In this document: in pieces, positions 22,255 through 34,341 of the stretch
Numbering within the stretch: position 1 is the stretch's first letter
Layout: each line of letters opens with the position of its first letter
From: Isoetes taiwanensis
Lineage: Eukaryota > Streptophyta > Lycopodiopsida > Isoetales > Isoetaceae
Length of the DNA stretch: 64,000 nucleotides
Assembly (NCBI GenBank): GCA_021234155.1
Contig: JAJEKV010000041.1
Span: 4,020,829-4,084,828, forward strand
Direction: 5' to 3'
The notes under the pieces: model-generated
Database searches by the model: none
What the model saw: only the letters and a program-made list of their open reading frames with translations
What the model was told of the DNA's origin: nothing
Program-made: the position numbers and the translations under genes

Positions 22255-22960
22255 GTCATGGATTCGCGTAGCGGATCGATATTCTTGCACAAGACGAGCA
22301 TCCATGCATCGCATGCGTCGCATGCATGCATCGCATGCATTTTTAGGCCGTTCATCAGGTTGGGGAATCCCTATTTATTGCAGAGTTCTTCATCGACGTT
22401 TCATCGGCGCTTTCTCATCTCTCAGCAGTATCCATGGCTCCCACCCTCCCCCCCCTTAAAATTGTTATTTATATGTTCATATTTGTTATAATTGTCACGT
22501 GGCACGCGTGACCAGCCCCTCGCTTTTTCGAGGTGTAAATGTTGTTTTTTGTCGCGTGGCACGCGTGACCAGCCCCTCGCTTTTCGAGGTTTTTTCGCTA
22601 TTGGTTTTTCTGTTGGTGATGTGCAGGTCCAGGGGTGATGCGCGACTTCGGTATTCTCTGTAGAGCGTGGGTTTTTTTTGTGGGAACGTTTAGCAGCCCT
22701 GCGTTGTCCAAGCCCCTTGCCGAGATTTTATCGCTAGGGTTTTTCCTCGAAAACCCGAAAGGGCGGGGTTTTTTAATCCTGGCGATAAGCTCTCGGCAGG
22801 TACACTAGCCAATATCTGTAGCACACAATTTTATTTGGGGTCCAGGTGTTATAACTGGATATTCCCTATGTTTTTTTCATTTTTTGGGTAGCCTGCGATG
22901 TGCAGCTACCCACCTTATACCATTGTAGAAAAAACTGCTGAGATGAATGAAAAGCCTATC
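22255..22960 (+). repeat. R1 non-coding repeat, copy 2
   Basis: It matches the 15757-16470 copy along its length. Seen in order: a GCATGC-rich start; CTATTTATTGCAG; two GTGACCAGCCCCTCGCTTTT blocks with CCTCG/CGAGG hairpins (about 22508-22589); GGTGATGTGCAGGTCCAGGG; the LINE-like tail hairpin at 22738-22780; and GTCCAGGTGTTATAACTGG. It ends near GATGAATGAAAAGCC. Copy 2 is slightly richer in CG than copy 1. A short (GATA)n tract follows at about 23001-23015. Confidence 0.75.
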
Positions 22961-23295
22961 TATCATGTTGTTTTTTTTTCATGCGAGTCGCAGTGCAAGA
23001 ATAGATAGATAGATATTATTGGTATTGTTGCATCTAGAAAATAACTCTTTTATAAATTAATAATTAATACATCTTACAAGTTATTTGTATTGTATTTGTG
23101 AAATATAGTGTTAACTTGTTAAAGAGGGCAACCATTCGTTCGTTTGCTATATGAAAGAAATGACAGAGAGAATTTTGGCCTGTCTCTTTGTCATGGCGCC
23201 GGAATCCAGTTGGCCCCGAAACTCATTTTCAGAATGCAAGGCCTGGGACTTAAAAATTTGCACTTCCAAAATAGAGGCTCGCTAACTGGTTTGTC

Positions 23296-26239
23296 ATGAA
23301 TGTGCTTCGGATAGATGGGCAGGGCTCTTCAATCATGTCGTTTCCGCATTCTAGCAAGTTGAAGGTTGCCCTCCTTCTCGCTTACTGTGGTGCAGGATAC
23401 AAGGGTATGCAAAGGAATCAAGGCGCCAAGACTATAGAGGGTGAATTGCAACTTGCCCTTTTCAAAGCTGGAGCTATATCTGAGTGGGAGCTTCACAATC
23501 CTGCCCACCTGCAGTGGAAAAGAGCAGCAAGGACTGACAAAGGAGTAAGTGCAGTTGCTCAGGTTGTGTCTGGAAAATTTAATATTGATATCCCATCTTT
23601 CGTGGAGAAGGTCAATTCTCACCTTCCTAAAGAGATCCGGTTGCTTAGTTATACGACAGTAAGTGATGATTTTAGTGCGAAACATATGTGTGAATCTAGA
23701 ACATATGAATATATAATCCCTGCATTTGCCTTTGACCCCAGTATATACAATGGCAGAGTTGCAAAAGTTCTTGCTGGAAATGAGGAAGCTGCATTGTTGG
23801 ATACGATCAAACAGGCACGAAAGAATGAACCCTGGCCTGTGAAACAGTTTCCCCATTCTCGCAGGTATGCAAGAAAACTTGCTAGAGAGAAGAAGGAGAA
23901 TCAAATTTCTATACAGGAGAGAAGTAAACGCGCTGATGAAGGTTTGCATCAAATTTCTATGGATCCAGTTGATGCACAGCCATTAACTGGATCCTTTGAG
24001 CTATCTTCCATATCTGTAAAAACTAACAAAAAGTTGGAAAAGAAATTCCAGCAACACGAAGACAGTATTTATAAGTTTGGAGACCGAGAACGCTCCTGCT
24101 TGAATAAGATCCTAAGTGAATACATTGGAACACATAATTTTCATAACTTTGCACTCCATGTTAATCCTATAGATCCAAGTGCTCTAAGAACCATTAGCTC
24201 GTTTCAAGTTAGTGATGTTTTTACCATTCAGCATATGGAGTTTGTGCAATTGACTGTAGTGGGGCGAAGCTTTATGTTACATCAGATACGTAAAATGATA
24301 GGTCTGGCTGTGGCTATAATGAGGGGTTCTGCCGCTTCTGCCCTGATAAAGATGGCTCTAAGAAGGTAATTATCTGAACTTTCAGAATGACAATTTAAAT
24401 TGGATTGGTAAAAATTGAGAATGTCTTAGGTTTTCTGTTTTCTCTCACAGTTAGCATTAGAAGCTTTGTGTTTGTTTTGCTTTGCTTAATCAACGGGCAC
24501 TGCATGGTTCTCCTTGCCTAATCTGTCATTGCATCCATCATCGTTTTTAATTTATAGTACCAAAGCAGGTGAAGTTCTTTTCTCTTCCATTGGAAATTTT
24601 GCAGACCTATGACAGAAGTAACAGTGCAAGACACGCAGAATACCACATGGAGATGTGCAATCGTTTTGAAACTCTTGAATGTATGACCACAAGATACCTG
24701 CATTATTTAAAGATAGCAGAATAGAGGTTACATTGTATATTCCCCGAGTTTTGGAAGTAGAAATGGACTGCAGGTTTAGATGGATAAAAAGGGATGATAC
24801 TCTTCTTTAAGAATCCTGGCATGTTTTTTTGTCCAGTTTTCCGCTGAATGATGCAAGCCATTGTTTTTGCAACAAGAGACATTATAGCATGCATATTGTG
24901 TTCAGGGTATACAGGGTGGCTGTTTTCTTAAGAGTAATTTATGCACTGGGAACGATTTGCTGGTGTAGCATAGCAGTCAGATAATCTTTCGTGGCACAGG
25001 ATCTGCTGAATTGCAGATTGCAAAAACCATTGGAATGAAACTTTTGGAGGATCGCTTTGCATGGACCACACGTAGGATAAGTTATGGAAGCGAGATTAAT
25101 GGCTGCAATAAGATTTTCTCCTGCATTACTCCAATACCAAGGCAAGCCTAGCTTGCTCTATGCATCCCCTTTTGATATCGTATCTACTTGGAGAGGGGTC
25201 TTGCTCTTTTTGCCTTATAGAGCTGCCTTGCCTCTTTCTTAGCTTTTTAGGAAGTCAACATTGTTTGCCTAAACTCATCTGATCTTGGCTAATTCTAATG
25301 TCCTTTGGCTGAGTTGTAGACATATAAAACCAAGTATTTCTGGCATGAAATTGCATCAGTTACTGCAACATGTTTGAGTACTGAAAGAGACAATGCAGCT
25401 TTATCCTATTCCATGATATGCTGGGGAAGAAGAGGAAGTATAACTGCTCTAAGTTGCACAATTGAGAGTGCCTAAGAAAGATATACTGTATACTGGAAAG
25501 GCACAGGACATGCTTAACAGAAATTCCAAGGAACAATTTTGATATAATTAAAAGCCTCGAATTTGGTAAGCTTTTGGAGTATGCTTTGCTGTTCTCAAGT
25601 TTGCAGAGGTGTGTTTTGGCATTGGACGAGATATGTGTCAGACTATACCCGTCATATTGACTGCCAACATAGGCTGGACAAGCCACAAGAAGCTGTTAAA
25701 ATCATCACAGTTTGTTAACAGTAAGCATAAAGACAGATTCAAGTATGCAGTAGGCTTCATTTTAGCGCAGATGCTAGTTCACGATTTTAGAAGCTAGCAG
25801 TCTATACTTAATTTAGGGCAGCCTTATGCATCCTAAGCATCACTTGGTATTTGTAAGAGCATAACGTCTTGTAGCATATATTTTTCAGATACAAACTGCA
25901 AGTTGTTAAAAATAATTGCAGATTTTGTTTGTTTTATTACTCAAGAAGTTCCAATAATGATTTCTTCCATCTAAATTCAGTGATGCTGCCATCATTATAC
26001 CTCCAGCTCCAGAGATTGGGTTGATTCTTGACAAATGCGAGTACACTTTGTACAACAAGTTTGTTTCTGTGGACAATAAAGTTTCATTTGAAGAATTGCG
26101 CAAGGAGATTAAAGACTTCAAAATAAAGTATATTTATTCAAGCATTGCATTTCTTGAATCCCACACATCATGTACTGCCACTTGGCTGCTTTCATTAAAT
26201 TGTCGAAATTATCCTAGCTTTTCTATCAAGGAAGAATGA
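23296..26239 (+). CDS. PUS1: tRNA pseudouridine synthase, PUS1/TruA family (two exons)
   Basis: The enzyme isomerises specific uridines in tRNA (and, in eukaryotes, some other RNAs) to pseudouridine. Exon 1 is 23296-24365 (donor AAG/GTAATT) and exon 2 is 25981-26239 (acceptor AAATTCAG, stop TGA). The split codon AG-T gives Ser, and the joined frame is 442 codons. Family blocks in order: LAYCGAGYKGMQRN (28-41), AKTIEGEL (44-51), RAARTDKGVSA with the presumed catalytic Asp81, CESRTYEYIIPAF, NFHNFALHV, then VGRSFMLHQIRKMIGLAVA before the splice. Exon 2 supplies PPAPEIGLILDKCEYTLYNK and IYSSIAFLES. A TAG in frame at 23272 and the short N-terminus favour the ATG at 23296; a second Met is at residue 14. 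No organelle signal is obvious. No break or missing key residue is seen. The symbol follows the family; the exact paralogue is not settled. Confidence 0.9.
24366..25980 (+). other. Intron of the pseudouridine synthase gene
   Basis: 1615 bp with GT...AG ends and a T-rich stretch before the acceptor. Without removal, translation would stop at TAA 24367-24369 and lose the conserved C-terminal segment. No transposon or RNA gene is recognised inside. Confidence 0.85.
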
Positions 26240-26978
26240 TGGTCAATTCTGGGGAATTCGCTGGAAGTATAGAAAGTGTGGATTCCAATTATATTAATTG
26301 ATCAGTTTGAAGATGTTTCAGTACGTGCATGATGGTACAAGGTACTTATATAGCCTGCCAAATTTTTGACTTGATTTTGTATTTTAATATTATGCCTTTC
26401 TCTTACTTTAGTTGATTATGGCACAGGTTCAATCAAGATTTGGAATTGAACCCGGGGAAAGTGTAGATTGTTCTGTTTCTTGTACTATTCTTGGGAGAAA
26501 GTGCATATGGCAAAACTCTCTTATACCTATCATCAGATGTGCTTGTGCACTCCTGAAACTCTATTTGTTGAGGATCCCTAGTTTTTAGTTTCCCATGTGA
26601 TGTTTTTGGTTGGAGTCCCGTAATAAAATCTGATAGTAACGTTCACACCCACGGGCATTAACAGCAAAGACCTGCAGCAATAGTATGATGCTACGGTTGA
26701 TTATAATTATTTTCAGGCATCATCAGATCAGCTAAACAGGGCTCAAGTTGGCTCAAATTTGAGCACAAGCTTAATCTTCAGTTCGCGAAGCCAATTTAGG
26801 TGGATTGAAAGCAGGTGGTGCTAATGCGAAGCCAACCAATGGCATTGGCAAGAGAAGCACACCAAGCCAAGCAAAGGATCTAAGAAGAGAGAGAGCGCAT
26901 ATTGGCCCTTAATCTTTTTAATTATATGTAAACAAAGTGCTGTTACATGTGCTTATGTACACATCATCCATAAACCTA

Positions 26979-27140
26979 CTTTGTTCCTGTTAATCTGATT
27001 CTGGATGTGCAAATCCTTTTAACCCTTCAATGTTCTTCAGTTGTACACCTCATCCAAAAAAACTTACTTTGTCCCTGTTAATCTGATTTTGGATGTGCAA
27101 ATGCTTGTAACCCACCCTTGTTCTTCAGTTGCAATAATAA
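26979..27140 (+). repeat. ~86-bp tandem duplication
   Basis: ACTTTGTTCCTGTTAATCTG at 26979 recurs as ACTTTGTCCCTGTTAATCTG at 27065, followed by GGATGTGCAAAT and GTTCTTCAGTTG in both. Only a few differences, so fairly recent. Confidence 0.75.
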
Positions 27141-27257
27141 AATAGCCTCACACATCAACTTCCAAGTATCCATGTGGGATTGGGCTATTTCTACCATGGC
27201 TTCATGTACCTGACTTCCACATATCTCATCTCAAGAACACACATTATTCCAAGCCGG

Positions 27258-27357
27258 AAAGCTTGTTAGTGTAGTTTCTATAGCCTATATACCCTCAGGT
27301 ACCTTACATCCATTATCAAAGCTTGTTAGTGTAGTTTCTATAGCCTATATACCCTCA
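27258..27357 (+). repeat. 40-bp direct duplication, 60-bp spacing
   Basis: A 40-bp block starting AAAGCTTGTTAGTGTAG is identical at 27258-27297 and 27318-27357. Confidence 0.85.
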
Positions 27358-27485
27358 AGTATATGAAAACTCAGGGTAACAATTGTCAGTCCATCATTTG
27401 AAGGACGCTACTTCCTCGACCTTTTCAGAGATATCCTTGCTAGCCAATTTGTGGATGCACAAGCTCCTGTGTTGAATTCATGAAA

Positions 27486-27547
27486 ATAAGGAAGAAACTA
27501 AAACGTTTTCAATGTGCACATAAGGAAGAAACTAAAACGTTTTCAAT
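27486..27547 (+). repeat. 28-bp direct duplication, 34-bp spacing
   Basis: A 28-bp block beginning ATAAGGAAGAAACTAAAACG is identical at 27486-27513 and 27520-27547. Confidence 0.85.
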
Positions 27548-28439
27548 CAGCCCAAGCTTTTGGCATGAACGTACAAGTACCAAATGAAATTAGCAGAAAA
27601 ATTAGCCATATTAGAATGTCTAAAAGTATAGTGCACACCCTCTAAGCCTGGCACATCACATGAATGTTTTGCCTATTATTAGATCCATAGCACCCAATCC
27701 ACAAATGCGCAAGGGTGCAGTTATTGCAACTACATTAACAATGCACACGGAATTGCTTAAGCTTATTGTCTACCATGTTTACCTCAGGTGCATAAGTTTC
27801 ACTAACTCTACTTTATGTGTAAGGTACCTCTACGTCTGTTAACAAGGCTCTATCGTTTACTTCCTGTTGTTTTAACTTTGTTTAGAAGGGTTATGCTTCC
27901 CTTGCCAAAAAGTCTTTTGTAACCAAGTTCTAATATAATTTGTCTTGTAACCAGCCTGTCTTGTAAGCTGTTTTGTTCAAGTGTTCATGTGTTCACTTTT
28001 TCCATTTCTGCAAAATGGTATCGGCAGGCAAATCGATATGTGTTCCAGAGCTTTTGAGCTGCTGATGATTTTTTTGTGCACACTGGCAATTAAAAGTTGG
28101 TTGAAAAACCAAGGTCAAGTCCTTCACAAATTCAGAGCTCAAATCTGGGTGGTGCAAACAGTGATCAGAAATGAAGAATTCGAATTGGCAAAGGTTTTTT
28201 GTTGGAAAATTCCAAAACAAATAGTAGAAATAAGAATCAAGTAGAAATGGCATCGATGTCGAAATAGTACAATGCAACAATTTTGACTATCAAAGCTATC
28301 AGAAGTATCTCCAAAAGAATTATGATAGATGTGCATGCTAAGTTCATCTCAAGTTTCTAACCATGTCCCAACATTTGAATTATTGGAAAATATGTGTCTC
28401 TTCTTCATTCTCTTATTTATCTATTCTGTCTCGTAGTAA

Positions 28440-29350
28440 TTAACTTGAGGCAGATCTTGCTCAATAGGTTTATACAGAAATTCCATAAAACACAAGTGCA
28501 TGAATGATTTTTGACTTCTACCAACATGAATATTTAGGGACTTACAAAATTTTAAACTTTTCCTTGACAATTTAAATCCTCTCAACACAAAACATGCCCC
28601 TGCATATCCTTTTGTTAAACATTGCAAAAGGACCTATAGAAGAAAAAAATAATTTCAAAAGAAAATTTTGCTCGGGTATGCAGAATCTCTAAGTAATATA
28701 GGAGGAATCCTAACCTGCATCTTATAATTAGTAAGACGTCCTTTACTGATCTTTTTACCATTCGAGATGACAGTTGGTTCCTACATGATCTGTTTTGCAG
28801 CCAATTTCCTATACAAGCTGCTCTTCTTGAACTGATTTGCATCATGCACAGTTGTTTTTGACACACAAACTTTCTTATGTAACTACTTCTTACATAGGGC
28901 AAGAATGTCTTTTATGCCTATTATAATAATCATCTTCATGGTCTTTTTTCCAAGGTTTTCTGTACAGAAATATGTGAAAACGATCTACTGCCCCAAAAAT
29001 ATTATCTATGCATGTGGCTTCTTTAAAATCTGCGATAATTTCTAGCAGCCTTTGGCCTGTTGGCATTGCAATAAATCTCGAGTATAACATGGTCTTAGAT
29101 GCCAAAGCCATAGTGACCCTTTTAGTATACTTCTGGACTGTTGACTTGTCTATATAAAGTCCCTGTCCTATTGTCACCATGAGACAAACTATAAAGAACC
29201 ATTGCTACTGCTTTCTTAGGATTAATGGAGGCTCGAACTTTTTGAACGGGCCTATAGAGATAGGGAACAACAGACCTGCCAATTTTTCAAAGCTTGCCCT
29301 CTCCATTCTGTAGGATTGATGCCACATATCGTCCTCATAAGAAGGTAAGC
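28440..29350 (-). pseudogene. PIF/Harbinger (HARBI1-like) transposase, decayed
   Basis: Minus strand, reading in order through several frames: DDMWHQSYRMERASFEKLAG (about 29320-29260); IDKSTVQKYTKRVTMALAS and GQRLLEIIADFKE (open frame 29180-28890); NIFGAVDRFHIFLYRKPW, equivalent to the family's N-x-x-GAIDG-x-HI block with the first catalytic Asp; DYYNRHK; then in another frame EPTVISNGKKISKG and LLRDSAYPSKI, equivalent to the GDSAYP block; and finally FNKR...VERI...KFKIL, the N-terminal part of the last helix block. Stops and frameshifts separate these parts, so it is dead. PIF/Harbinger transposases cut and paste DNA elements with 3-bp TWA TSDs. I did not find the terminal repeats of this copy. 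Confidence 0.75.
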
Positions 29351-29849
29351 AATTCCATGCATGATTATCTATGTTATCCCATTCTGTGATATATCTTAGA
29401 CAGACCCAGAACCTTCTTGGTGCCAGCTGACATCAACATTGTTGAGACTACACAAAAAAATATCATGTTATCTTCAAGCATCTTCATAGATATTCATGAG
29501 ATCTAGCGGTTCATTTGCTTGAATGAGATAAAAACAAAAATTTTGTAAAGCGAATCAAAGAACAGGAGTCCTAATGAGCATGGCGATCATGCCCCAGTGT
29601 AGCACTGGATCCATGGGACAAAATCTTCTTTGCCGAGATTCAATATTTCAATCCTGGTATCTAGCCAGATACTAGTGCTGATGCCAAACTGATGCCAACA
29701 AAGACCTCCTCTCTAAATCTGTTGCTATTTCCTCCTCAGATGTGTAAGAAACTCGAAATATCCCATATCCTAAATTTTGAGCAATGACTCAAGAACGAAT
29801 TATTTCATATTAGCACACTTATTGGAAATGAATTGAGGGAAGAAATCTG
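29351..29849. other. Intergenic stretch, nothing recognised
   Basis: No exon, repeat or RNA gene recognised between the Harbinger remnant and LINE C. Confidence 0.4.
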
Positions 29850-31392
29850 ATGACCAAGAGGTTCTCGAGAGCCCATCAACAGAAAACGTTCTTCCTTCTG
29901 GACCATCAACCCAGACCTCACTAGCAAATGGTGCTCAAAAAGCCACACAACCTACAGGGAATATCACTCCAGAGAAGTGGACACAATACCTGCAACAGCT
30001 TTATGATCCTCAGGATGCGCAAGCAGCGCTACCCCCACAGCAGGACCTAGTGCTGGAACTCAAAGAGGTGGATGTAGACCAGAGCTTACAACTTGGCTTA
30101 CATTCCGGCAGACATACAATGCCATCTCAATGCCCTGGACACATTCTGCCAAGCGACTAACATGTGCGTCAACTTGGCCAAGACTAAGGTGGTCCTCATA
30201 TCATCCTCGCGCTAGCCAAGAGCTTCCTCCTTCAGCTATCGAGGGCAAAATGTAGAAGTGGCACCTGCCTACAAATATTTGGGAATGGAGTTCCTCTTTG
30301 CTATGCACTGGGATGCTTCCATCCATCTACGATCAATAGGGGGCCGGAAGGCGCTTTATGCAACGCAGAACAATAGCCATAGAGCAGAGCTATATGGTTG
30401 GGGCCATCAATCACATCTGTTCAAGGTGTTGGTAGAGCCTGTCCTTTTGTATGGGGTCGAGGTTTGGGCCCTGTGGTCTCCCTCGCTACCTGGAATAACT
30501 TGGAGTAAGTGTAGAAATCCTTCTTAACTCGAGGATTAGGGGTGAATTCCACAGTCCCATACCAAATCCTATTATAGGAGATATGTTCCTTGCCCCTTCA
30601 AAGGACGGCCCTTGATCACCACATTGTCTACTTTCAAAAGGTGGTCAGTATGGATGATCCTCGTCTCCTTGGCGTAGCTTACACCGTGGCAATGGGGCTA
30701 CAATGCTTTAAGGCTTGTTGGAAGGAAAAGCGAGATCAGTGGTTCGCCAGATAGAATGTGGACCACAGGTGCATACAGTTGCAAACAGAGGCAGACCGCC
30801 ATAGCTTGAAGCAATACCTAGACGCTTGCTTCCTCAGCAAGCTCTGGGATGCTGCGCGCTTGAATATGTCAAGAAAACACATTCGCCACATAACCCCACC
30901 TTGGAATGGGGCCCGCAATTCTACCTGCATAAAGGCGTAGACTTATTGCCTCCATTCAGATGGGTGTCCACAGTCTCCGAATTGAGATAGGCAAATGGAT
31001 TGGGGAGTTACGCCAAGACAAGCTTTGTCGGTGTTGCCAAATGGAAGCAATCAAGAATGAATGCCATACCCTGCAGAGCCGCCTATCATGTGATTTAATT
31101 CGCGTGTGCTATGCTAAGTTGATCAGGCCTGACCAGTCGCTACATGTGATACTGAGCATGACTTCAGTCCAGATGTTGGGATCATACCTTTAGGAGGTCA
31201 TGGATGTGTGCGATCGACTTTGTTCTTGGACATTTACCCGGCTTGTATATATTTCATGATATTTATAAAGTTTGACAGCACTGTTATTGCTGCCACAGTT
31301 TTTCCCTCGAAAACCTTTCAGGGCAGGGGTTTTTTAACACGGGTAGTAATATGTCTTTTGCGCTCTTTTATCGTGTCCCATAGGCCGATTGG
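29850..31392 (+). mobile_element. LINE C, main part, with the RT core deleted
   Basis: A pre-RT frame from about 29850 holds TPEKWTQYLQQLYDPQDAQA (about 29950-30010). It then jumps near 30100 straight to HLNALDTFCQ-type sequence and CVNLAKTKVVLISSS, so the catalytic half of RT, including YADD, is missing. PAYKYLGMEF, LVEPVLLYGVEVWAL, the finger CRCCQMEAIKNECHTLQS and the 3' tail hairpin (about 31297-31340) follow. The tail is cut at GGCCGATTGG (31392) by LINE D and continues at 34756. Dead copy. Confidence 0.85.
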
Positions 31393-32683
31393 TTTTTTTT
31401 GTTTTTTTTTTTTGTTTTTTTTCCTTTGAAGGATGACAAGCTTTATTTACCAATCAAAATTATAACAATATAAAATGCAAAGACAGGGTTATAACCCTAG
31501 CGGATAAATTGATCCAATTGAGCACAACCACATGTCTGTGCATTAGAATGAATGTGAAGGTAAGTATGCCAAATCAATACTTTCTTCTTTTGATCAAGAG
31601 AAGAACAATTATAAACCATAACGATTTTATTCTGTGTCCGCTAAAGAAGAATCTCATCTGCAGTATCCATGCCCTTAAAGATAAACACTCCTTCTCTTCC
31701 GAATTGACCATAAAAGCCAATCACACACAAGATGAAAGCTCGTTTTTGCCATTTATGCCATGCATCAGGATAGATAGCGAACAAAATTTACGGGCTAGAT
31801 CGAGTCATGCCAAATAGGGTTAACAACCAAGACCATGCTTGTCAAAGCCACTCACGCAAGAAAAAACAATGCTCAATACTCTGAACCCTTTGGTTACATA
31901 AAGGACAGAGCTCTGAAATTCGATTATCAATTTTATCGACCAACCTATTGACTTTGAGGCATCTATGGATCACTTGCCACCACAAAACTGCCACTTTGGG
32001 ATGAAGCAACTTATCGCATACCCATGTCCAAACACTTTTCCATTGTGGCTGAGGGACCTGAAGATGCCATCTATTGGACGGAGGCAAGATTTCAGAATGC
32101 AGAAGCAATTAATATATAAAAGAAACAAAGCGCCCTGGCTTGATACCCTGATGGCAATCCCATATAGCTACTTCAGTTTGTGGGCCAGAATCCTCGGTAC
32201 AACAAATTACTCTATCCCATCTATACAACAAGAAACTTCCCATGATATGAGATGACCAGACTCATACCAAGCTGTAATAGTGCTTATACTTGCTGCTATC
32301 CATTGTCATTGTGTCTTTGGATGAACAACACCACTTAAAGGCATATTCTCAAGAGTGTCCTGCAAGGGAATCCACCAGCATGTAGTAGATATTTGAAGAC
32401 ATACCTCAGGATTGATATGAAAAAGAGACCTGGCAATGTCCCAAGCAGCAAACAACCCCTTTAGAAAGGGAGAAGCATTAGGATACAGATGTATCTGATA
32501 AACAAAGCCCAAGGAAGGAGAGGCTTAATGTTGCCTTATGAAATGGAAGTCAATGCTGAATAGACTGCATCAGCAACCTCAGGCCAGGAAAATCATCCTT
32601 ACCAATTAGAATCCTTCAAATAAACTTCGATATCATCATCTTACTTTGGAGGTAAAAATCCAACATTCCAAGACCACCGACTG

Positions 32684-34341
32684 TGTGACGTTCCCGGGAA
32701 ATATATGCCATAAATACGTATATTTCCAGGTTCGTCACCATACAAGTCTATCACCATAGCCTTGTATACCATAAATTAGTGGCAATAGGGGCCATGACTA
32801 AGTTATTCATATAACTTAGCCAACCTTAGGCTAAGTTATACCACGTTAGGTTAAAACCATTTTCCACGTGGCCTTAACCTATTCGGCACCCGCCACACGG
32901 AAACCCCCTATTGGAGCCACATGGCAGGTGACATCAACCCTAACCTATAAATGGTCAAACCCTAACCCTGGGCCATTTTTATGGCTCCAATAGTCTGGGA
33001 ATCCTATTCGCGCTCGAAACTCTGTTTCGAGAACCGTCTGCTATGGCACAACATAGCACAGTAGCCCCCAGAGCGTCTGCGCATCAGTAGGAGTGGGAGC
33101 TACTTCGACCACCTTGAAGGCCATGGAGACGCCGGGAGTAGGAGGGAATTCCTCAAGAGCAGGTACTTGGGTTAGAGTTCTTTGTAGATCAGCTGGAAGT
33201 TAGGACTCCAGATGAATTAGCATTTTGTATCTCTAGTAGAGCCTTCCTAGAACCCTCAGCCTAGATCTTAAACCCTAATCAATGAACCCTAATTGTAAGT
33301 TAGATGTATATGATTAGGTTAGATGTTATTCTCATTATTATCACGTTATGTGGATATGTGATGTTGGTTGATCATGTTTGCTCCTCTTGTGTTGGGAAGG
33401 GGGGGTAAAGACCTAGTAGCCAGTACTTAGTTGATGCTTCTAGTTTAGTTCCTATTATATGCGGCCTGTGCATAGGAACCCACCGGGCTACGGGGGCTAT
33501 GATGTGACTTAGCGCCACACAACGGGGCTAGAGGCAAAGTGGAGGGAGGTTCCTGCTGAGCATGGCTACTGGGGACCCATAGCAGGCTAGGCCTATAGCC
33601 GGTCACTTCGAGTGGGCGGGGTATGGGTCCGCCACCTCCTGGGGCAATGGTATTGTCCTGCCTCTCAAGAGTTGCAGGTGTCGGCCTGGCTCTTGTTTTG
33701 GGGAGTTCAGTCAAGTAAGAATCGTGTGTCACCACGATTCTCTAGCCGCCCATGGAACCTCTAGATCCCGGGAAGGGGAGATGCAACCCCTCCTGCCTCA
33801 TCGGACCGGGAAGATGCAACCTCGAGTAGTCTCGATGGGTGATGCCACGAGATTGCGTATCCGGCAGGCTATAGTCATGCCAAAGCCCGATCTAGCCCAT
33901 CTGTGAAGTATGCACAGGAGGGGCGGATGGAGTGGTCAACCCTAGCCATTGTCTATAGCCAGCCTCGCTATTGTTATGCCTCGGTCTGCTCTATCTTGTG
34001 GCCTAGCCGTCAGTCTACCTCCCCATGAGTTCGAGCCTTAGGTAGGAGCTCTCATGTTTTATGGCATATGTTTATCTCTATTGTATCTACAGATGTATGG
34101 ATGTGCTACACTTTGAGGTAATTCGATGTATTGTTATTGTTAGTGCTGACATTGTTTATGCTTCCGCTGTTATAGGAGCCCATAGGGGAAGGGTGCGCCA
34201 GACACCTTCGTGTCCCCTTCCCGCACTAGGGACACCCTGGAGTGCGGGATAGACGGAGGGCCCGTGCGGTCGAAGGACCGGATGGGGGATTTCTTATGGA
34301 GTGTACAGCCATGCACCGTATATTTTGTAAGGAGCGTCACA
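32684..34341 (+). mobile_element. Solo LTR, family 1, plus orientation, nested in LINE D
   Basis: Starts TGTGACGTTCCC and ends GAGCGTCACA. The TSD is GACTG at 32679-32683 and 34342-34346. Across the insertion, LINE D protein reads WAKCIKPNAV then GGLGMLDF, so nothing of the LINE was lost. The reverse-oriented relative at 502-2024 has the same termini. The sequence around 33770-33910 matches 812-1080 in reverse. No internal coding region remains. Confidence 0.9.
32945..32953 (+). promoter_or_regulatory. Candidate TATA box of the solo LTR
   Basis: CTATAAATG lies 261 bp inside the LTR, within a CCCTAACC-rich stretch (32937-32970). The position is like that of the TATA candidate in the sister LTR. 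Transcription from it is inferred only. Confidence 0.45.

Larger units (their letters stand above)
26240..28439. other. Downstream non-genic stretch with several short direct duplications
   Basis: No gene recognised. It probably includes the 3' untranslated region of the pseudouridine synthase; AATAAA occurs near 26622-26627 and 27131-27136, but which is used cannot be seen. Three separate short tandem duplications are listed on their own. Confidence 0.4.

Noticed and set aside
22300-22350. GCATGC-rich stretch as a regulatory element
   Set aside because: It is a short simple repeat at the start of R1; no independent support for regulation.
23329-23952. 207-codon minus-strand frame
   Set aside because: Antisense shadow of the pseudouridine synthase exon 1.
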